From Vicinamibacterales bacterium (GTDB taxonomy: Bacteria > Acidobacteriota > Vicinamibacteria > Vicinamibacterales > Fen-181), in the NCBI GenBank assembly GCA_036504215.1, contig DASXVO010000016.1, positions 250,001 through 314,000 on the forward strand: a stretch of DNA of 64,000 nt. The letters are read 5' to 3'. The notes below the pieces were generated by a model, which saw only the letters and a list, made by a program, of their open reading frames with translations, was not told the origin of the DNA and did not search any database. A program made the position numbers and the translations under genes. Of the stretch, positions 24,140 through 33,800 are shown one piece after another. Numbering within the stretch: position 1 is the stretch's first letter; each line of letters starts with the position of its first letter.

Positions 24140-25111
24140 GTGAAAGCGATTGTCGTCCGCGAGTTTGGTGACCCACAGGTGATGCGCATCGAGGAGGTGC
24201 CGGTGCCGACACCCGCTTCCGAGCAAATCCTCGTGCGTGTCCGCGCCGCCGGTGTGAACCCAGTGGACACGTACATTCGCCGCGGCGCCTACGCTCGCCG
24301 GCCGACTCTGCCCTTCACGCCGGGCGCCGATGCGGCGGGGAAAGTGGAGGCCGTGGGCCCCCTCGTCGCGAGGTTTGTCCGAGGAGATCGCGTGTATGTC
24401 ACGGGCACGATCGCCGGTTCGTACGGCGCATACGCCGAGCTGGCCGTCTGCCATGTCAGCCAGGTCCATCCGCTTCCAGAAAGCGTGTCGTACCAGCAGG
24501 GTGCGGCGATCGGCGTCCCCTACGGCACGGCGTACCGCGCGCTCGTCCAGCGTGGCCAGGCGCGCCCCGGTGAGACAGTCCTCGTGCACGGCGCGAGCGG
24601 TGGGGTGGGAACAGCGGCGCTCCAACTCTGCCGCGCGTTCGGTCTCGTCGCCTTCGGAACCGCGGGCACGGACCGCGGGCTCGGACTCCTCTCGGAACAG
24701 GGGGCCGATCAGGCATTCAACCACCGCTCCCCGGACTACACCGATCAGATCCTCGCGGCCACGGATGGGCGCGGCGTGGACGTCGTGATCGAAATGCTCG
24801 CCAACGTCAACCTCGACCGGGATATCGCGCTGCTCGCCCGCGGCGGGCGCGTGGTCATCGTCGGCAATCGCGGGACGGTCGAGATCGACCCGCGCCAGAT
24901 CATGGCCCGCGACGCGGACGTCCGCGGCATGCTCCTCTTCAACACGCCGCCCGACGCGATGGCGGAGATCCATGCTGCGCTCGGTGCAGGCCTCCGCGCT
25001 GGCACACTGAAACCCGTCGTGGGACGCGAGTTCCCGCTCGCCGACGCCCCATTGGCGCACGAAGCCGTGATGTCGCCCGGCGCGCACGGGAAGATCGTGG
25101 TGAGGCCCTAG
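24140..25111 (+). CDS. NADPH:quinone reductase-like MDR family oxidoreductase
   Basis: A 323-residue zeta-crystallin-type medium-chain reductase without the structural zinc site. The N-terminal GroES-like domain shows AAGVNPVDTYIRRGAY; the NADPH-binding Rossmann motif is VLVHGASGGVGTAALQL (near residue 148), and the end is HGKIVVRP as in quinone reductases. It likely reduces quinones or enones with NADPH. The start is GTG 24140, with AGGAGG 4 bases upstream. It converges on the S9 peptidase gene. Confidence 0.9.
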   Translation: MKAIVVREFGDPQVMRIEEVPVPTPASEQILVRVRAAGVNPVDTYIRRGAYARRPTLPFTPGADAAGKVEAVGPLVARFVRGDRVYVTGTIAGSYGAYAELAVCHVSQVHPLPESVSYQQGAAIGVPYGTAYRALVQRGQARPGETVLVHGASGGVGTAALQLCRAFGLVAFGTAGTDRGLGLLSEQGADQAFNHRSPDYTDQILAATDGRGVDVVIEMLANVNLDRDIALLARGGRVVIVGNRGTVEIDPRQIMARDADVRGMLLFNTPPDAMAEIHAALGAGLRAGTLKPVVGREFPLADAPLAHEAVMSPGAHGKIVVRP

Positions 25112-25147
25112 TCCCGAGCTCGAGATGCGCCATCCATCAGGGCCCAC

Positions 25148-25172
25148 CGTCCCGATGCGCGCGGTCGGGACG
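25148..25172. terminator. Hairpin between convergent genes
   Basis: CGTCCCGA and TCGGGACG form a perfect 8-bp stem with a 9-base loop in the 70 bases between the quinone reductase stop and the S9 peptidase stop. There is no clear T-tract on either side, so it could be a bidirectional terminator or an mRNA 3'-end stabiliser. Confidence 0.5.
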
Positions 25173-25181
25173 AGACAGGGG

Positions 25182-28154
25182 CTACTTCCCGATCAGCTTC
25201 GCCCGCTCCCTGAGATGGTCCTCGATGTCCAGACGCGAGACGCCCTGTTTCAGCCAGGCTGGGGCCGTGACGCCCTTCAGATAGTGATCGAAGAACTCCC
25301 TCATGCGGACGGTGTAGTCCTGCATGTTGGCCGGCTTCCTCAGGCCGTGGTTCTCGCCGAGGTACTCCAGCATCCACACCGGCTTGCCGATGCGGCGCAA
25401 CGTATTGAAATACTCGACGCCCTGCGTGAAGTCGACCGCACCGTCCTTGTCGTTGTGCAGAATGACCAGCGGTGTCCTGACGTTGCGCGCGAAGAACACG
25501 GGCGAGTTGCGGTAATAGGCGTCCCAGTTGTCCCAGTAGCCGCCGAGGAATCGTCCCTGGCTGCTCTCGAAGATCGCCTGGTTCGTGTTGCCGCTGTTCT
25601 TGTAGATGAGACTGTACATGCTGACCATGTCGGTCAGCGGCGCCCCGGCAATCGCGGCCGCAAAGGTGTTGGTCTGCGTCACGAGGAACGCCGTCTGGTA
25701 GCCACCCCACGAGTGGCCCTGAAGGCCGACCTTCGTCGCATCCACGACACCGGTGGCCACCGCCGCCTTCACGGCCGGCACCACGCACCACACCGCCGAG
25801 CGGCCGGGGTCGTTCAACTTGTAGGTGATGTCGGGCATGAGCACGGCGTAGCCGTTGCTCGTGTAGACGGACTTGTTGAATCCGTTCGCCGTGGGCACGA
25901 AGAAGCGGTTGTAGTCCTGCGACAGCCGCTCGTAGATGTAGACGAGCGTCGGATACGGCTTGCCCTTCTGGTAGTCAGCCGGCAGGAACAGCGCGCCCTG
26001 CAGTTTCCGATTCCTCATCGTCTTCTCGTCGGGCGTGTATTCGACGAGCATCGACCCGGCTGACCAGCTCACGCGCGCCATCTGCGCGTCGAGCGCCGTC
26101 ACCTTGCGCCCGACCTTCAGCCACGCGTCGGCAACATAGAGATCCGGCGGCTCCTTGTAGGTCTCTCGCGAGTACACGAACGTCTCGGCGCTCTTCGCCT
26201 TCATCACCCGGTTGAATTGCGCATCATCCCAGAGCAACTGCTGGGCGCCGGGCTTGCCGGGTTCGATTCGCGCCACGCCGCCCTTCTTCGTCCATTCGCC
26301 GAACGTCGAGACGTAGAGGGCCTGCCCGAGATCGATTCCCTTCTCGTCCCGGTCGAGCACGAGGCGACGCTGATACCGGACCTGCTCCTTCCTGCCCGTC
26401 ACCGTGAGGTTCGTCGCGGGCCCCATCGACACCGGCACCTGCCAGATGTCCCAACCGTCCGACAGGAGAACGGCCTGGCTGTCGTTCGACCACCCGATCG
26501 GCGGGACCGGCGGTTTGGTGACGTTGTGATCGTCGCGGTCGTCGATGAACGACGTCGGCAGCGCGGCCGTGAGATTCGTGGTCTTCCCGGTCGCCGCCTC
26601 GTACGCGAAATAGTGACCGTCCTCGAAGTACAGCACGCGGCTCGAATCGGGCGACGGCACGACGCTGCCACGCACCTTGCGCACGGCCAGCCTTCTGTCG
26701 CCCGTCTGGAGATCGACGATGTAGACGTCCTGGTAGCGGCGCCCGTCCATACTCGCGCCAAGTTCGTACGGCATCGTGTCGAGGCCGACGGCCCAGCGGC
26801 TGCGCGGCGTGGCCTGCACCTCGCGCAGCGTGTCATCGGCCAGGCGCACCAGCTTTCGTGTCGCGGGTCGATAGACCGCGACGAACGAGAACCGCTTGTC
26901 GCGGTCTTCTTCGACCTGCTGCTGCGTCTGCAGGCGGCGATCCTGGTAGTGCCACAGCACCAGATCGGGCTTCTCGTCGGGATCCGCCTCCGCTTTCGCG
27001 GCATCCGCCTTGTCGTCGGCCGGATGGGCGGCAGGCTTCGCCTCGGCGATGTCGTCCTTCTTCTTGATCGCGTGCAGGCCCAGCACGACCGCGCTCAGAT
27101 CCTCAGACCATTCCGGGTTGCGGTCGGGACTAATCGTCATTCCCGCCGGGAGACCCTTGTCCCCGACCGGATCGTAGACGACTCTTGCGGGCTTCGCGCC
27201 CTCAAAGCCCGTGAACGCCACGAGCGCATAGAGCTTGTCCTTGTAGGCCTTGTCTTCCGTGCCCTTCAACGCCGCGAGGCCATCCCCCTTCTCGGTCCAC
27301 GTCGGACGCTCGTACCACGCCTTGCCGCCGTCGAGCAGAACCTGCACGCCGGTCTCGAGGTTGCGCGCCGTCACGCCGTTGCCCGACTGGTCCTGCGCGT
27401 CGGTCGTCCAGGCAATCCAGCGTCCGGGTTTGTCGAAAGCGAAGTCCGCGACGTTGCCCACGTTCAGTTCGTTGCCGGTCGGGAGTTCGCGCAGGATGAG
27501 ATCGGCACCCTTGGGCCGATCGCTGGCCGCACTGCCCGACCCAGCCGAAGCGCCGGGACCGCCGGTACCTCCGGCCGCAGAACCGGGCGTCGCACCCGCG
27601 CTGCCGCCCGCGTCGGCCTGGTACTTCAGCAGCGCCAGCCATCCGGACCTGCCGCCAGCGAACGCGAACCGCCGCACCCGCGGAAACTGCACATCCTTGC
27701 CTGTCGCCAGATCGACGAGCGCCACCCTGTCCTGCAGCGGCTTCCTCTGCTTCCTGAGCTGCGCCGCTTCCTTCTTCGTTGGCGCGACAGAGAATGCGAC
27801 CCACGCCGAATCGCCGGAGAACGCCAGCGAGTCGCTGCTCCTGCCGCCCGGCCCTGCCGGCCCGCCGGCGCCGCCTGCGACCGCGCTCACGTCACCACAA
27901 CCGAAGCGGTACTCTTTTTCGCCCTGCGTCTGCCGGACGACAACCTCGCTGTCCCCTTCGGTTGGAGACAACCGGTATGCCAGCCACTTCCCATCGTGCG
28001 ACAGCACCGGGCCGTTGATGCTCTTCCAGGCAAGGATGTCCGCCATCGTGATCGGAACTTTCGCACCGGGCGGGTCCGGCGCGGCACCGAGCGAGGTGAG
28101 TGACAGCAGGCACACGAGGGCCAAGACCAGCGGCGTACGACGGATGTGGCTCAT
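25182..28154 (-). CDS. Secreted S9 (prolyl oligopeptidase-type) peptidase, large
   Basis: A 990-residue protein with a signal peptide (PLVLALVCLLSLTSLGAA), a long beta-propeller region (residues about 35-700) and a C-terminal alpha/beta hydrolase. The nucleophile motif GHSWGGYQ lies near residue 811; HNDKDGAVDF and GENHG carry the probable Asp and His of the triad. It cleaves peptides outside the cytoplasm. Two low-complexity Gly/Ala/Pro insertions sit in the propeller (near residues 93-110 and 185-215), plus a Lys/Ala/Asp-rich one near residue 370; these make it longer than usual. AGGAGAG precedes ATG 28154. Confidence 0.88.
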   Translation of the reverse strand: MSHIRRTPLVLALVCLLSLTSLGAAPDPPGAKVPITMADILAWKSINGPVLSHDGKWLAYRLSPTEGDSEVVVRQTQGEKEYRFGCGDVSAVAGGAGGPAGPGGRSSDSLAFSGDSAWVAFSVAPTKKEAAQLRKQRKPLQDRVALVDLATGKDVQFPRVRRFAFAGGRSGWLALLKYQADAGGSAGATPGSAAGGTGGPGASAGSGSAASDRPKGADLILRELPTGNELNVGNVADFAFDKPGRWIAWTTDAQDQSGNGVTARNLETGVQVLLDGGKAWYERPTWTEKGDGLAALKGTEDKAYKDKLYALVAFTGFEGAKPARVVYDPVGDKGLPAGMTISPDRNPEWSEDLSAVVLGLHAIKKKDDIAEAKPAAHPADDKADAAKAEADPDEKPDLVLWHYQDRRLQTQQQVEEDRDKRFSFVAVYRPATRKLVRLADDTLREVQATPRSRWAVGLDTMPYELGASMDGRRYQDVYIVDLQTGDRRLAVRKVRGSVVPSPDSSRVLYFEDGHYFAYEAATGKTTNLTAALPTSFIDDRDDHNVTKPPVPPIGWSNDSQAVLLSDGWDIWQVPVSMGPATNLTVTGRKEQVRYQRRLVLDRDEKGIDLGQALYVSTFGEWTKKGGVARIEPGKPGAQQLLWDDAQFNRVMKAKSAETFVYSRETYKEPPDLYVADAWLKVGRKVTALDAQMARVSWSAGSMLVEYTPDEKTMRNRKLQGALFLPADYQKGKPYPTLVYIYERLSQDYNRFFVPTANGFNKSVYTSNGYAVLMPDITYKLNDPGRSAVWCVVPAVKAAVATGVVDATKVGLQGHSWGGYQTAFLVTQTNTFAAAIAGAPLTDMVSMYSLIYKNSGNTNQAIFESSQGRFLGGYWDNWDAYYRNSPVFFARNVRTPLVILHNDKDGAVDFTQGVEYFNTLRRIGKPVWMLEYLGENHGLRKPANMQDYTVRMREFFDHYLKGVTAPAWLKQGVSRLDIEDHLRERAKLIGK

Positions 28155-28258
28155 GGAACTCTCCTGACGATCTTCCTGAGCCTGCTGCACGACGCGAGCA
28201 GCAGGGCGCGGGCTGCGGTCCAGAACCGTCGGATTATAGCGCCACCCGACAATGAACT

Positions 28259-29137
28259 ATGATCAGCCCGATGTTCAATCGACAACGAACCGGCTCGGTC
28301 GTGTGCCCGTCGTGCGGCAACCTGGTCGGCGTCAACGATGCCACCTGCTACACCTGCGGACGCCGCAATCCCGGGCTGTGGGGGTTCGCGCCGATCCTGC
28401 GGAGACTGGGCAACGACCTGGGGTTCACGCCCCTCGTCATCGGCGGCTGTTCGGTCCTCTACGTCGCCACGTTGTTGTTCTCAGGCGGCAACATCGGGAT
28501 GAACGGCCTGTTCTCGCTGCTCTCCCCGAGTATGCCGGCGCTGTTCGTGTTCGGCGCCAGCGGCGCAGTACCGGTCTTTGGCTATGGCCGCTGGTGGACG
28601 ATTCTGAGCGCGGCGTGGCTGCACGGAAGCCTCCTCCACATCGTGTTCAACATGATGTGGGTGCGCCAACTCGGTCCGGCGACGGCGGGCCTGTTCGGGC
28701 CGAGCCGATTGGTCATCATCTATACCGTGGCCGCCGCCGCGGGGTTCCTCGCCAGTTCGACGTTCGGTGTCCTCCTGCCGGGCATTCCGATCCTCGGCGG
28801 CGCCAGCTTCACGATTGGCGCATCGGCGCCGATCTTCGGGTTGCTTGGCGCGCTGGTCCGCTATGGTCATCGCACCGGCAGCAGCCTCGTGCGCGGTCAG
28901 GCGTGGGGCTACGCGCTGACGCTGTTCGTGTTCGGCCTGATCATGCCGGGCGTGGACAACTGGGCGCACGCGGGCGGCTTCGCCGGCGGCTACCTCGCAG
29001 CCCTCTGGCTCGATCCGCTGAAGGCTGAACGCGTGGACCACATGCTGATGGCGCTCGGCTGCCTGCTGCTGACCGTGCTGTCGATTGTCGCTTCGCTGCT
29101 GCAGACGCTGAGCATGGCGGGCGGCGGAGCGCGGTGA
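28259..29137 (+). CDS. Rhomboid family intramembrane serine protease with N-terminal zinc ribbon
   Basis: A 292-residue protein. An N-terminal CPSCGNLVGVNDATCYTCG zinc ribbon (near residues 16-34) precedes a six-to-seven-helix rhomboid domain: LHGSLLHIVFNMMW (near residue 122), the catalytic Ser in IGASAPIFGLLGA (near residue 187) and the catalytic His in WAHAGGFAGGYL (near residue 241). It should cut transmembrane helices of unknown partners. ATG 28259 or ATG 28271 could start it. It diverges from the S9 peptidase gene. Confidence 0.9.
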   Translation: MISPMFNRQRTGSVVCPSCGNLVGVNDATCYTCGRRNPGLWGFAPILRRLGNDLGFTPLVIGGCSVLYVATLLFSGGNIGMNGLFSLLSPSMPALFVFGASGAVPVFGYGRWWTILSAAWLHGSLLHIVFNMMWVRQLGPATAGLFGPSRLVIIYTVAAAAGFLASSTFGVLLPGIPILGGASFTIGASAPIFGLLGALVRYGHRTGSSLVRGQAWGYALTLFVFGLIMPGVDNWAHAGGFAGGYLAALWLDPLKAERVDHMLMALGCLLLTVLSIVASLLQTLSMAGGGAR

Positions 29138-29277
29138 TACCAGACTCGATTGGTCGGGTCGTACGTTCAGCTACCGGCTTCCCGGCACGATCGCCGGGAT
29201 GTTGTCGTCCGCGCGGGAAGCGCCAACAAAAGCGAGGAGAAACCGCCGATTCCGTCCGGGACCGGCTTTTGCAGTAA

Positions 29278-29523
<246 letters not shown>

Positions 29524-29618
29524 CCTGGTTCGACGCGGCGCTGGCGTGTTCCATTGGACGGTCTCCCGCCTTCCAGCCCGCAATCATTTCCGACAGTCAA
29601 CGGGGACGCGCTCCCGCA

Positions 29619-29639
29619 GGGGCAGGGTTATCCTGCCCC
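29619..29639. terminator. Hairpin downstream of ferredoxin and dmsC
   Basis: GGGGCAGG-GTTAT-CCTGCCCC is a perfect 8-bp stem with a 5-base loop in the 236-base gap between the ferredoxin and the convergent dmsC-like gene. No T-tract follows, so terminator function is uncertain; it may be one more palindromic repeat. Confidence 0.4.
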
Positions 29640-29759
29640 GCCGGGCTCACCCGAGACCGTGTGTCCTCGTTGACCACAGTGACGTTCCTCTCCACTACGC
29701 GCTCCAGGAACACCAAGACACCAGGCACGCTGCGACCGAGACACAGAGACCCTCGTGCT

Positions 29760-30680
29760 TCAGACGCCATGGATTGGGCGTTTGGTGTAGAACATCACGC
29801 GCCCGAGCAGCGATTCCAGCAGAGCAAGAAGACATGCCGAGGCGAGCATGAACGCGCCGAGCGGCTCCGCGCCCGAGAGGGCGGGCTCGCGGAAGACAAA
29901 CCACGCGCTGGCTGCCATGGCCGCGCCCACGAGCGCGAGGCGGACGGTAGCGATGCGCTGATGTCGCAGGAGCGAGAGGTCGCTCTCGGGCAGGCTTGCT
30001 CGCAGCGAGGCCTTCCGGCGGAGACGCATTTGCCAGGGAATGAGCACGGCTTCGAAGCCGCAGGCAGCCGCCGCGGCCAGTGCCAGCAGCCGCAGCGTGC
30101 AATCGAGCGCCAGCACCCGCTCCGGGAACGCGCTCGGTGGTCCGAGCGACGCATAGCCACCCAGCAGGCACGACCCAGCCACAAGCAGCCCGAGCAATGC
30201 CGTCGTCACGTAGAAGCCGATGACCGTCGTCACGTGGTTCCACGCAGGGCGCGTTGGCAGCCGGTAGATCTGCCCCATCGCATGCACGAGACCCACGCCG
30301 AGACCGGCAGTGATCCCGGCGAGCACCTCGTGGACCGCAGAGGTGGCGATCTCGAGCGTCTCAGCCGAGAGGAAGGCCGTGAGCGCCCCACCAAACGCCA
30401 CGGCCATCAGGATCTCGATGCTCACCCACGACTCTGCCGCGTGGCACAGCGCGCGCCATGCGGCCAGCGGCCGGCCGAGATGGCCGAGTGAGGCCAGCAG
30501 CGAAAGCGCGAACAGACCGCTCACGACGACCAACGGGAGGCGTACGACGCCGGCGACGGCTCCTCCGAGGGCCGGCTGGAGGTGCACGCGGGCGACCCCG
30601 ATCGCGAGGAAGCCCCCGACGGCTGCTTGCGCCAGCAGCGTGAAGGCGACCAGCGGCCATTCGCGACGACCGGCCGTCAT
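29760..30680 (-). CDS. dmsC: DMSO reductase membrane anchor subunit (DmsC family)
   Basis: A 306-residue protein with eight to nine hydrophobic segments and the DmsC layout (SLLASLGHLGRPLAAWRAL near residue 60). DmsC-type anchors take electrons from menaquinol and hand them to DmsB. The start (30680) overlaps the stop of the Fe-S subunit gene in an ATGA, so the three dms genes are translated together. The sequence is more divergent than the A and B subunits, as is usual for this subunit. Confidence 0.85.
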   Translation of the reverse strand: MTAGRREWPLVAFTLLAQAAVGGFLAIGVARVHLQPALGGAVAGVVRLPLVVVSGLFALSLLASLGHLGRPLAAWRALCHAAESWVSIEILMAVAFGGALTAFLSAETLEIATSAVHEVLAGITAGLGVGLVHAMGQIYRLPTRPAWNHVTTVIGFYVTTALLGLLVAGSCLLGGYASLGPPSAFPERVLALDCTLRLLALAAAAACGFEAVLIPWQMRLRRKASLRASLPESDLSLLRHQRIATVRLALVGAAMAASAWFVFREPALSGAEPLGAFMLASACLLALLESLLGRVMFYTKRPIHGV

Positions 30681-31297
30681 CGCAGGATCTCCTCGTCGTT
30701 GGCCAGCTGAACACAGTCCGGCGACAGAGGGGACATGCGGGCGGGCGGGCTGATGACGACCGTCGCGCCCGTCTGCGCACCGTCGGGCAGCGGCGGGAGT
30801 TGTGCGAGCGTACCGTGCCGGGCCTGCAGTTGGTCGATCGGTCCCCAGTCGAGCGCGCGGAGCGGACACGCGGAGACACAGGCGGGCGGCCGGCCCGCGT
30901 CGCGTTCATCGGCACAGAAGTCGCACTTGCTCATGGTCCCGGTCGCCGCATCGAACTGCGGCGCCCCATACGGACACGCCCAGCCGCAGTAGCGGCAGCC
31001 GATGCAGGCGCCGCCGTCCACCGCCACGACACCGTCTGCCCGCTTGACGATCGCCTGCGTCGGGCACGACGTCATGCACGCCGGACGTTCGCAGTGCATG
31101 CACGAGAGCGAGATCGTGTAGGCGAAGACGGTCGAGCACCAGGCGTTGCCCTTCCGCGTCCACTCGCCACCTTCCACCTCGACGACGCGCCGCCACAGCC
31201 GCCCGGCCTCGAGGCCGTGTGCGTCCTTGCAGGCCAACTGGCACGCCTTGCACCCGCTGCAGGACGACACGTCGATATGGAACGCCAGGCCGGTCAT
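30677..31297 (-). CDS. dmsB: DMSO reductase Fe-S subunit (DmsB family)
   Basis: A 206-residue four-cluster ferredoxin: CSGCKACQLACK near residue 13, CMHCERPACMTSCP near residue 67, CIGCRYCGWACP near residue 98, then CDFCADER and CVSACP. It carries electrons from the membrane anchor to the molybdenum subunit. The order A-B-C with 4-base overlaps at both junctions matches classic dmsABC operons. Confidence 0.92.
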   Translation of the reverse strand: MTGLAFHIDVSSCSGCKACQLACKDAHGLEAGRLWRRVVEVEGGEWTRKGNAWCSTVFAYTISLSCMHCERPACMTSCPTQAIVKRADGVVAVDGGACIGCRYCGWACPYGAPQFDAATGTMSKCDFCADERDAGRPPACVSACPLRALDWGPIDQLQARHGTLAQLPPLPDGAQTGATVVISPPARMSPLSPDCVQLANDEEILR

Positions 31298-33618
31298 GCG
31301 CGCACCTTCTCGACCTGCACGAGGTTCGAGTGCTGCGCATTCCCGCGGGCGCCGGGGGTCGGCCGCTCCGAGGTCAGCACATTCACGTTGCCGCGCTGAT
31401 CGATTCCCCGTTCGTCGGGTGTCCACCACCCGCCCTGCGGGACGTCCACGAGCCCCGGGATGATGCGGCGGGTCAACCGCGCACGAATCTCGATCGCCCC
31501 GCGATCGTTGAATACGCGCACGAGGTCGCCGTTCTCGATGCCGCGCGGCGCGGCGTCGATGGGGTTCATGAAGATCCGCTGGGGCTGCGATTCCTCCAGC
31601 CAGTCCACGTTGTCGAAGATCGAGTGCGTCCTCCGCTGGTAGTGCCGGCCGAACGCCTGCAGGGGGTACTTCTCGAAGAGCGGATCCCACGGGCCGCCTT
31701 CCCATTCCGGGATGAACCTGGGAATCGGCGGGACGTGCTCGAGCGCCATGTCCGCGAGGCGCTGCGAGTAGATTTCGATCTTGCCGGACGGCGTGGCCAG
31801 GGGATGCTCGACGGGGTCCGCCCTGAACTCTCGGAACGCGACGTGCGGACGCTCGTACTTGAAGACGTGCACGCCCCGACGCCGGAACTCGTCGAACGAC
31901 GGAAACGAGGGGTCGGCCTCGCGCGCCGGCGCGACCATCTGCTCGAGCCAGTCCAGTTCGCTCTTGCCTTCCGTGAACTCGGAGCCCACGCCCAGGCGAT
32001 CCGCGATCGCCGCGCAGATGTCGTAGTCCGTTCGGCACTCGCCGAGCGGCGCGATCGCCTGGTTCATGAAGATCAGCGAATGGCCGTGGCCCCAGATGCC
32101 GCAGATGTCGTTCTTCTCGAACCACGTCACTGCCGGCAGCAGGACGTCTGCGAACCTCGCGCTCGGCGTGATGAACTGATCGATGCCGACGATGAAATCC
32201 ACGAGCGACGGGTCACCGAGAATGCGAACAGTGCGGTTGACGTTCGCGTGCTGGTTGACCAGCGTGTTGCCGGCCGTATTGAACAGGAACCTCACGTTGG
32301 TCCGCAGGCGCGACTGTCCCTCGGGCAGGTTGGTCACGCCGTCGGCTGCCCCCATCTCCGTGCCTCGCACGATGGCGTCGGTCCACGTGAACACGGGGAT
32401 CGATTCGGGGATTGGATTGCGGCCGCGCGGGAACTCCGCAATGGGCAGCGACCGGCTGATCGAGTACGACACTCCGCCCGGGCTGCCGCCCGGGATCCCG
32501 ACGTTCCCCGTCATCGCGGCCAGCGTGACCGTACCTCGTACCGGCTGCTCGCCATAGGCGCGCCGATTGAACGACAGCCCCGCGAGGAGCGCCGCGGGTT
32601 TGGTGCGTGCGAACTCCCGCGCCAGCGCGACGATACGCTCGGAGGGAATCTGCGTGTAGCCCTCCGCCCAGGCGGGTGTCTTCGGGATCCCGTCGGACAG
32701 GCCGAGCACGTAGCTCCTGTACGAGGCGCCGACGGGAGCCCCCGCCGGGAGGTGCTCCTCGTCGAAGCCGACGCAGTAGCGGTCGAGGAACGCCTGGTCC
32801 TGCAGCCCCTCGGAAATCGTGACGAACGCCATCGCGTCCATCAGCGCGCTATCCGTCCCGGCACGCAACGGCACCCAGTCATCCGCCAGCGCCTGGGCTG
32901 TCGCACTGAAGCGAGGATCGATGACGACGATGCGGGCGCCCGCCCGACGCGCGAGCTTCAGCCGGTAGCTGGTGTTCGTGCCGAAGACGGTCTCGGTCGG
33001 GTTGAAGCCCCAGAGCAGGATCAGCCTGGCGTTGACCCAGTCGTCCGGGCTGTGGCCGGCGTCGGCGGTGCCGAGGCTGAAGGGCGTCGCCCACCGGGCC
33101 GCGGCCGAGCTGTACGAGTTGTGGTGGTTGAGCTGTCCGCCGAACACGTTCAGCAGGCGCTGTGACATGCGGCTGCCCGCAAACAGGCTGGCGCCGCCGG
33201 TGCCGTGCATATTGAGGAACGCCGCCGGTCCGTACCGATCCCGGGCACGAACCATCGCCTGCGCGACCGAGTCGATCGCCTCCTCCCAGGACACCCGCTC
33301 GAACCGGGCCTCGCCGCGCGCGCCGACGCGCATCATCGGGTGCAGGAGGCGGTCCGGATGGTAGATTCGGCGAAGATACGATCGTCCACGCGGGCAGGCG
33401 CGGAGCTGCGGATCGTCGTCGAGGTCGGGGCGCTCGTCGGTCGTCAGGCGGACGATCCGCCCATCCTTCACCCAGGCCTTCAGGACGCAATGGCCACCGC
33501 AGTTGTGTGCGCAGCCGCTGGGGACGACCGTGACGTCGCCCTCGCGGAGGGCGGGCTCCGCTCGAAGCGGCCGACCGCCGACCATGGCGCCGAGCGAGGA
33601 GAGAACGCGTGAGAGCAT
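31294..33618 (-). CDS. dmsA: DMSO reductase-type molybdopterin oxidoreductase (DmsA family)
   Basis: A 774-residue molybdenum bis-MGD enzyme resembling Escherichia coli DmsA along its length: an FS0 cluster motif CAHNCGGHC with a fourth Cys in RACPRGRSYLRR, a YSS motif that should supply the Ser molybdenum ligand (near residue 170), GNTLVNQHANVNRT, TPSGKIEIYSQ and the C-terminal NAQHSNLVQVEKV. It would reduce S- or N-oxides in anaerobic respiration; the true substrate is unproven. The N-terminus is about 45 residues shorter than in E. coli and has no twin-arginine motif, so it may stay in the cytoplasm or be misassigned at the start. Confidence 0.9.
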   Translation of the reverse strand: MLSRVLSSLGAMVGGRPLRAEPALREGDVTVVPSGCAHNCGGHCVLKAWVKDGRIVRLTTDERPDLDDDPQLRACPRGRSYLRRIYHPDRLLHPMMRVGARGEARFERVSWEEAIDSVAQAMVRARDRYGPAAFLNMHGTGGASLFAGSRMSQRLLNVFGGQLNHHNSYSSAAARWATPFSLGTADAGHSPDDWVNARLILLWGFNPTETVFGTNTSYRLKLARRAGARIVVIDPRFSATAQALADDWVPLRAGTDSALMDAMAFVTISEGLQDQAFLDRYCVGFDEEHLPAGAPVGASYRSYVLGLSDGIPKTPAWAEGYTQIPSERIVALAREFARTKPAALLAGLSFNRRAYGEQPVRGTVTLAAMTGNVGIPGGSPGGVSYSISRSLPIAEFPRGRNPIPESIPVFTWTDAIVRGTEMGAADGVTNLPEGQSRLRTNVRFLFNTAGNTLVNQHANVNRTVRILGDPSLVDFIVGIDQFITPSARFADVLLPAVTWFEKNDICGIWGHGHSLIFMNQAIAPLGECRTDYDICAAIADRLGVGSEFTEGKSELDWLEQMVAPAREADPSFPSFDEFRRRGVHVFKYERPHVAFREFRADPVEHPLATPSGKIEIYSQRLADMALEHVPPIPRFIPEWEGGPWDPLFEKYPLQAFGRHYQRRTHSIFDNVDWLEESQPQRIFMNPIDAAPRGIENGDLVRVFNDRGAIEIRARLTRRIIPGLVDVPQGGWWTPDERGIDQRGNVNVLTSERPTPGARGNAQHSNLVQVEKVRA

Positions 33619-33800
33619 CTGATCTTGCGGGAGCGGCGCGCGCCGTCGGAGCCGCGCACCGCCGATACGAGGCCTCCCGCTGGCGGCCGACAGGTCTCAC
33701 ATGTTCTTGCGACGCTCGTCGCCCTGTCAACACCACTTGCCTCGGATCGCGGCGACAGACTACGCTGAAGGGCCGTCGAGTTGCCCCCCGGAGTGCCGCC

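Noticed and set aside
26217-28103. 628-residue plus-strand frame opposite the S9 peptidase
   Set aside because: Arg/His/Val-rich translation with no motif or RBS; the opposite strand has a clear peptidase with a catalytic triad.
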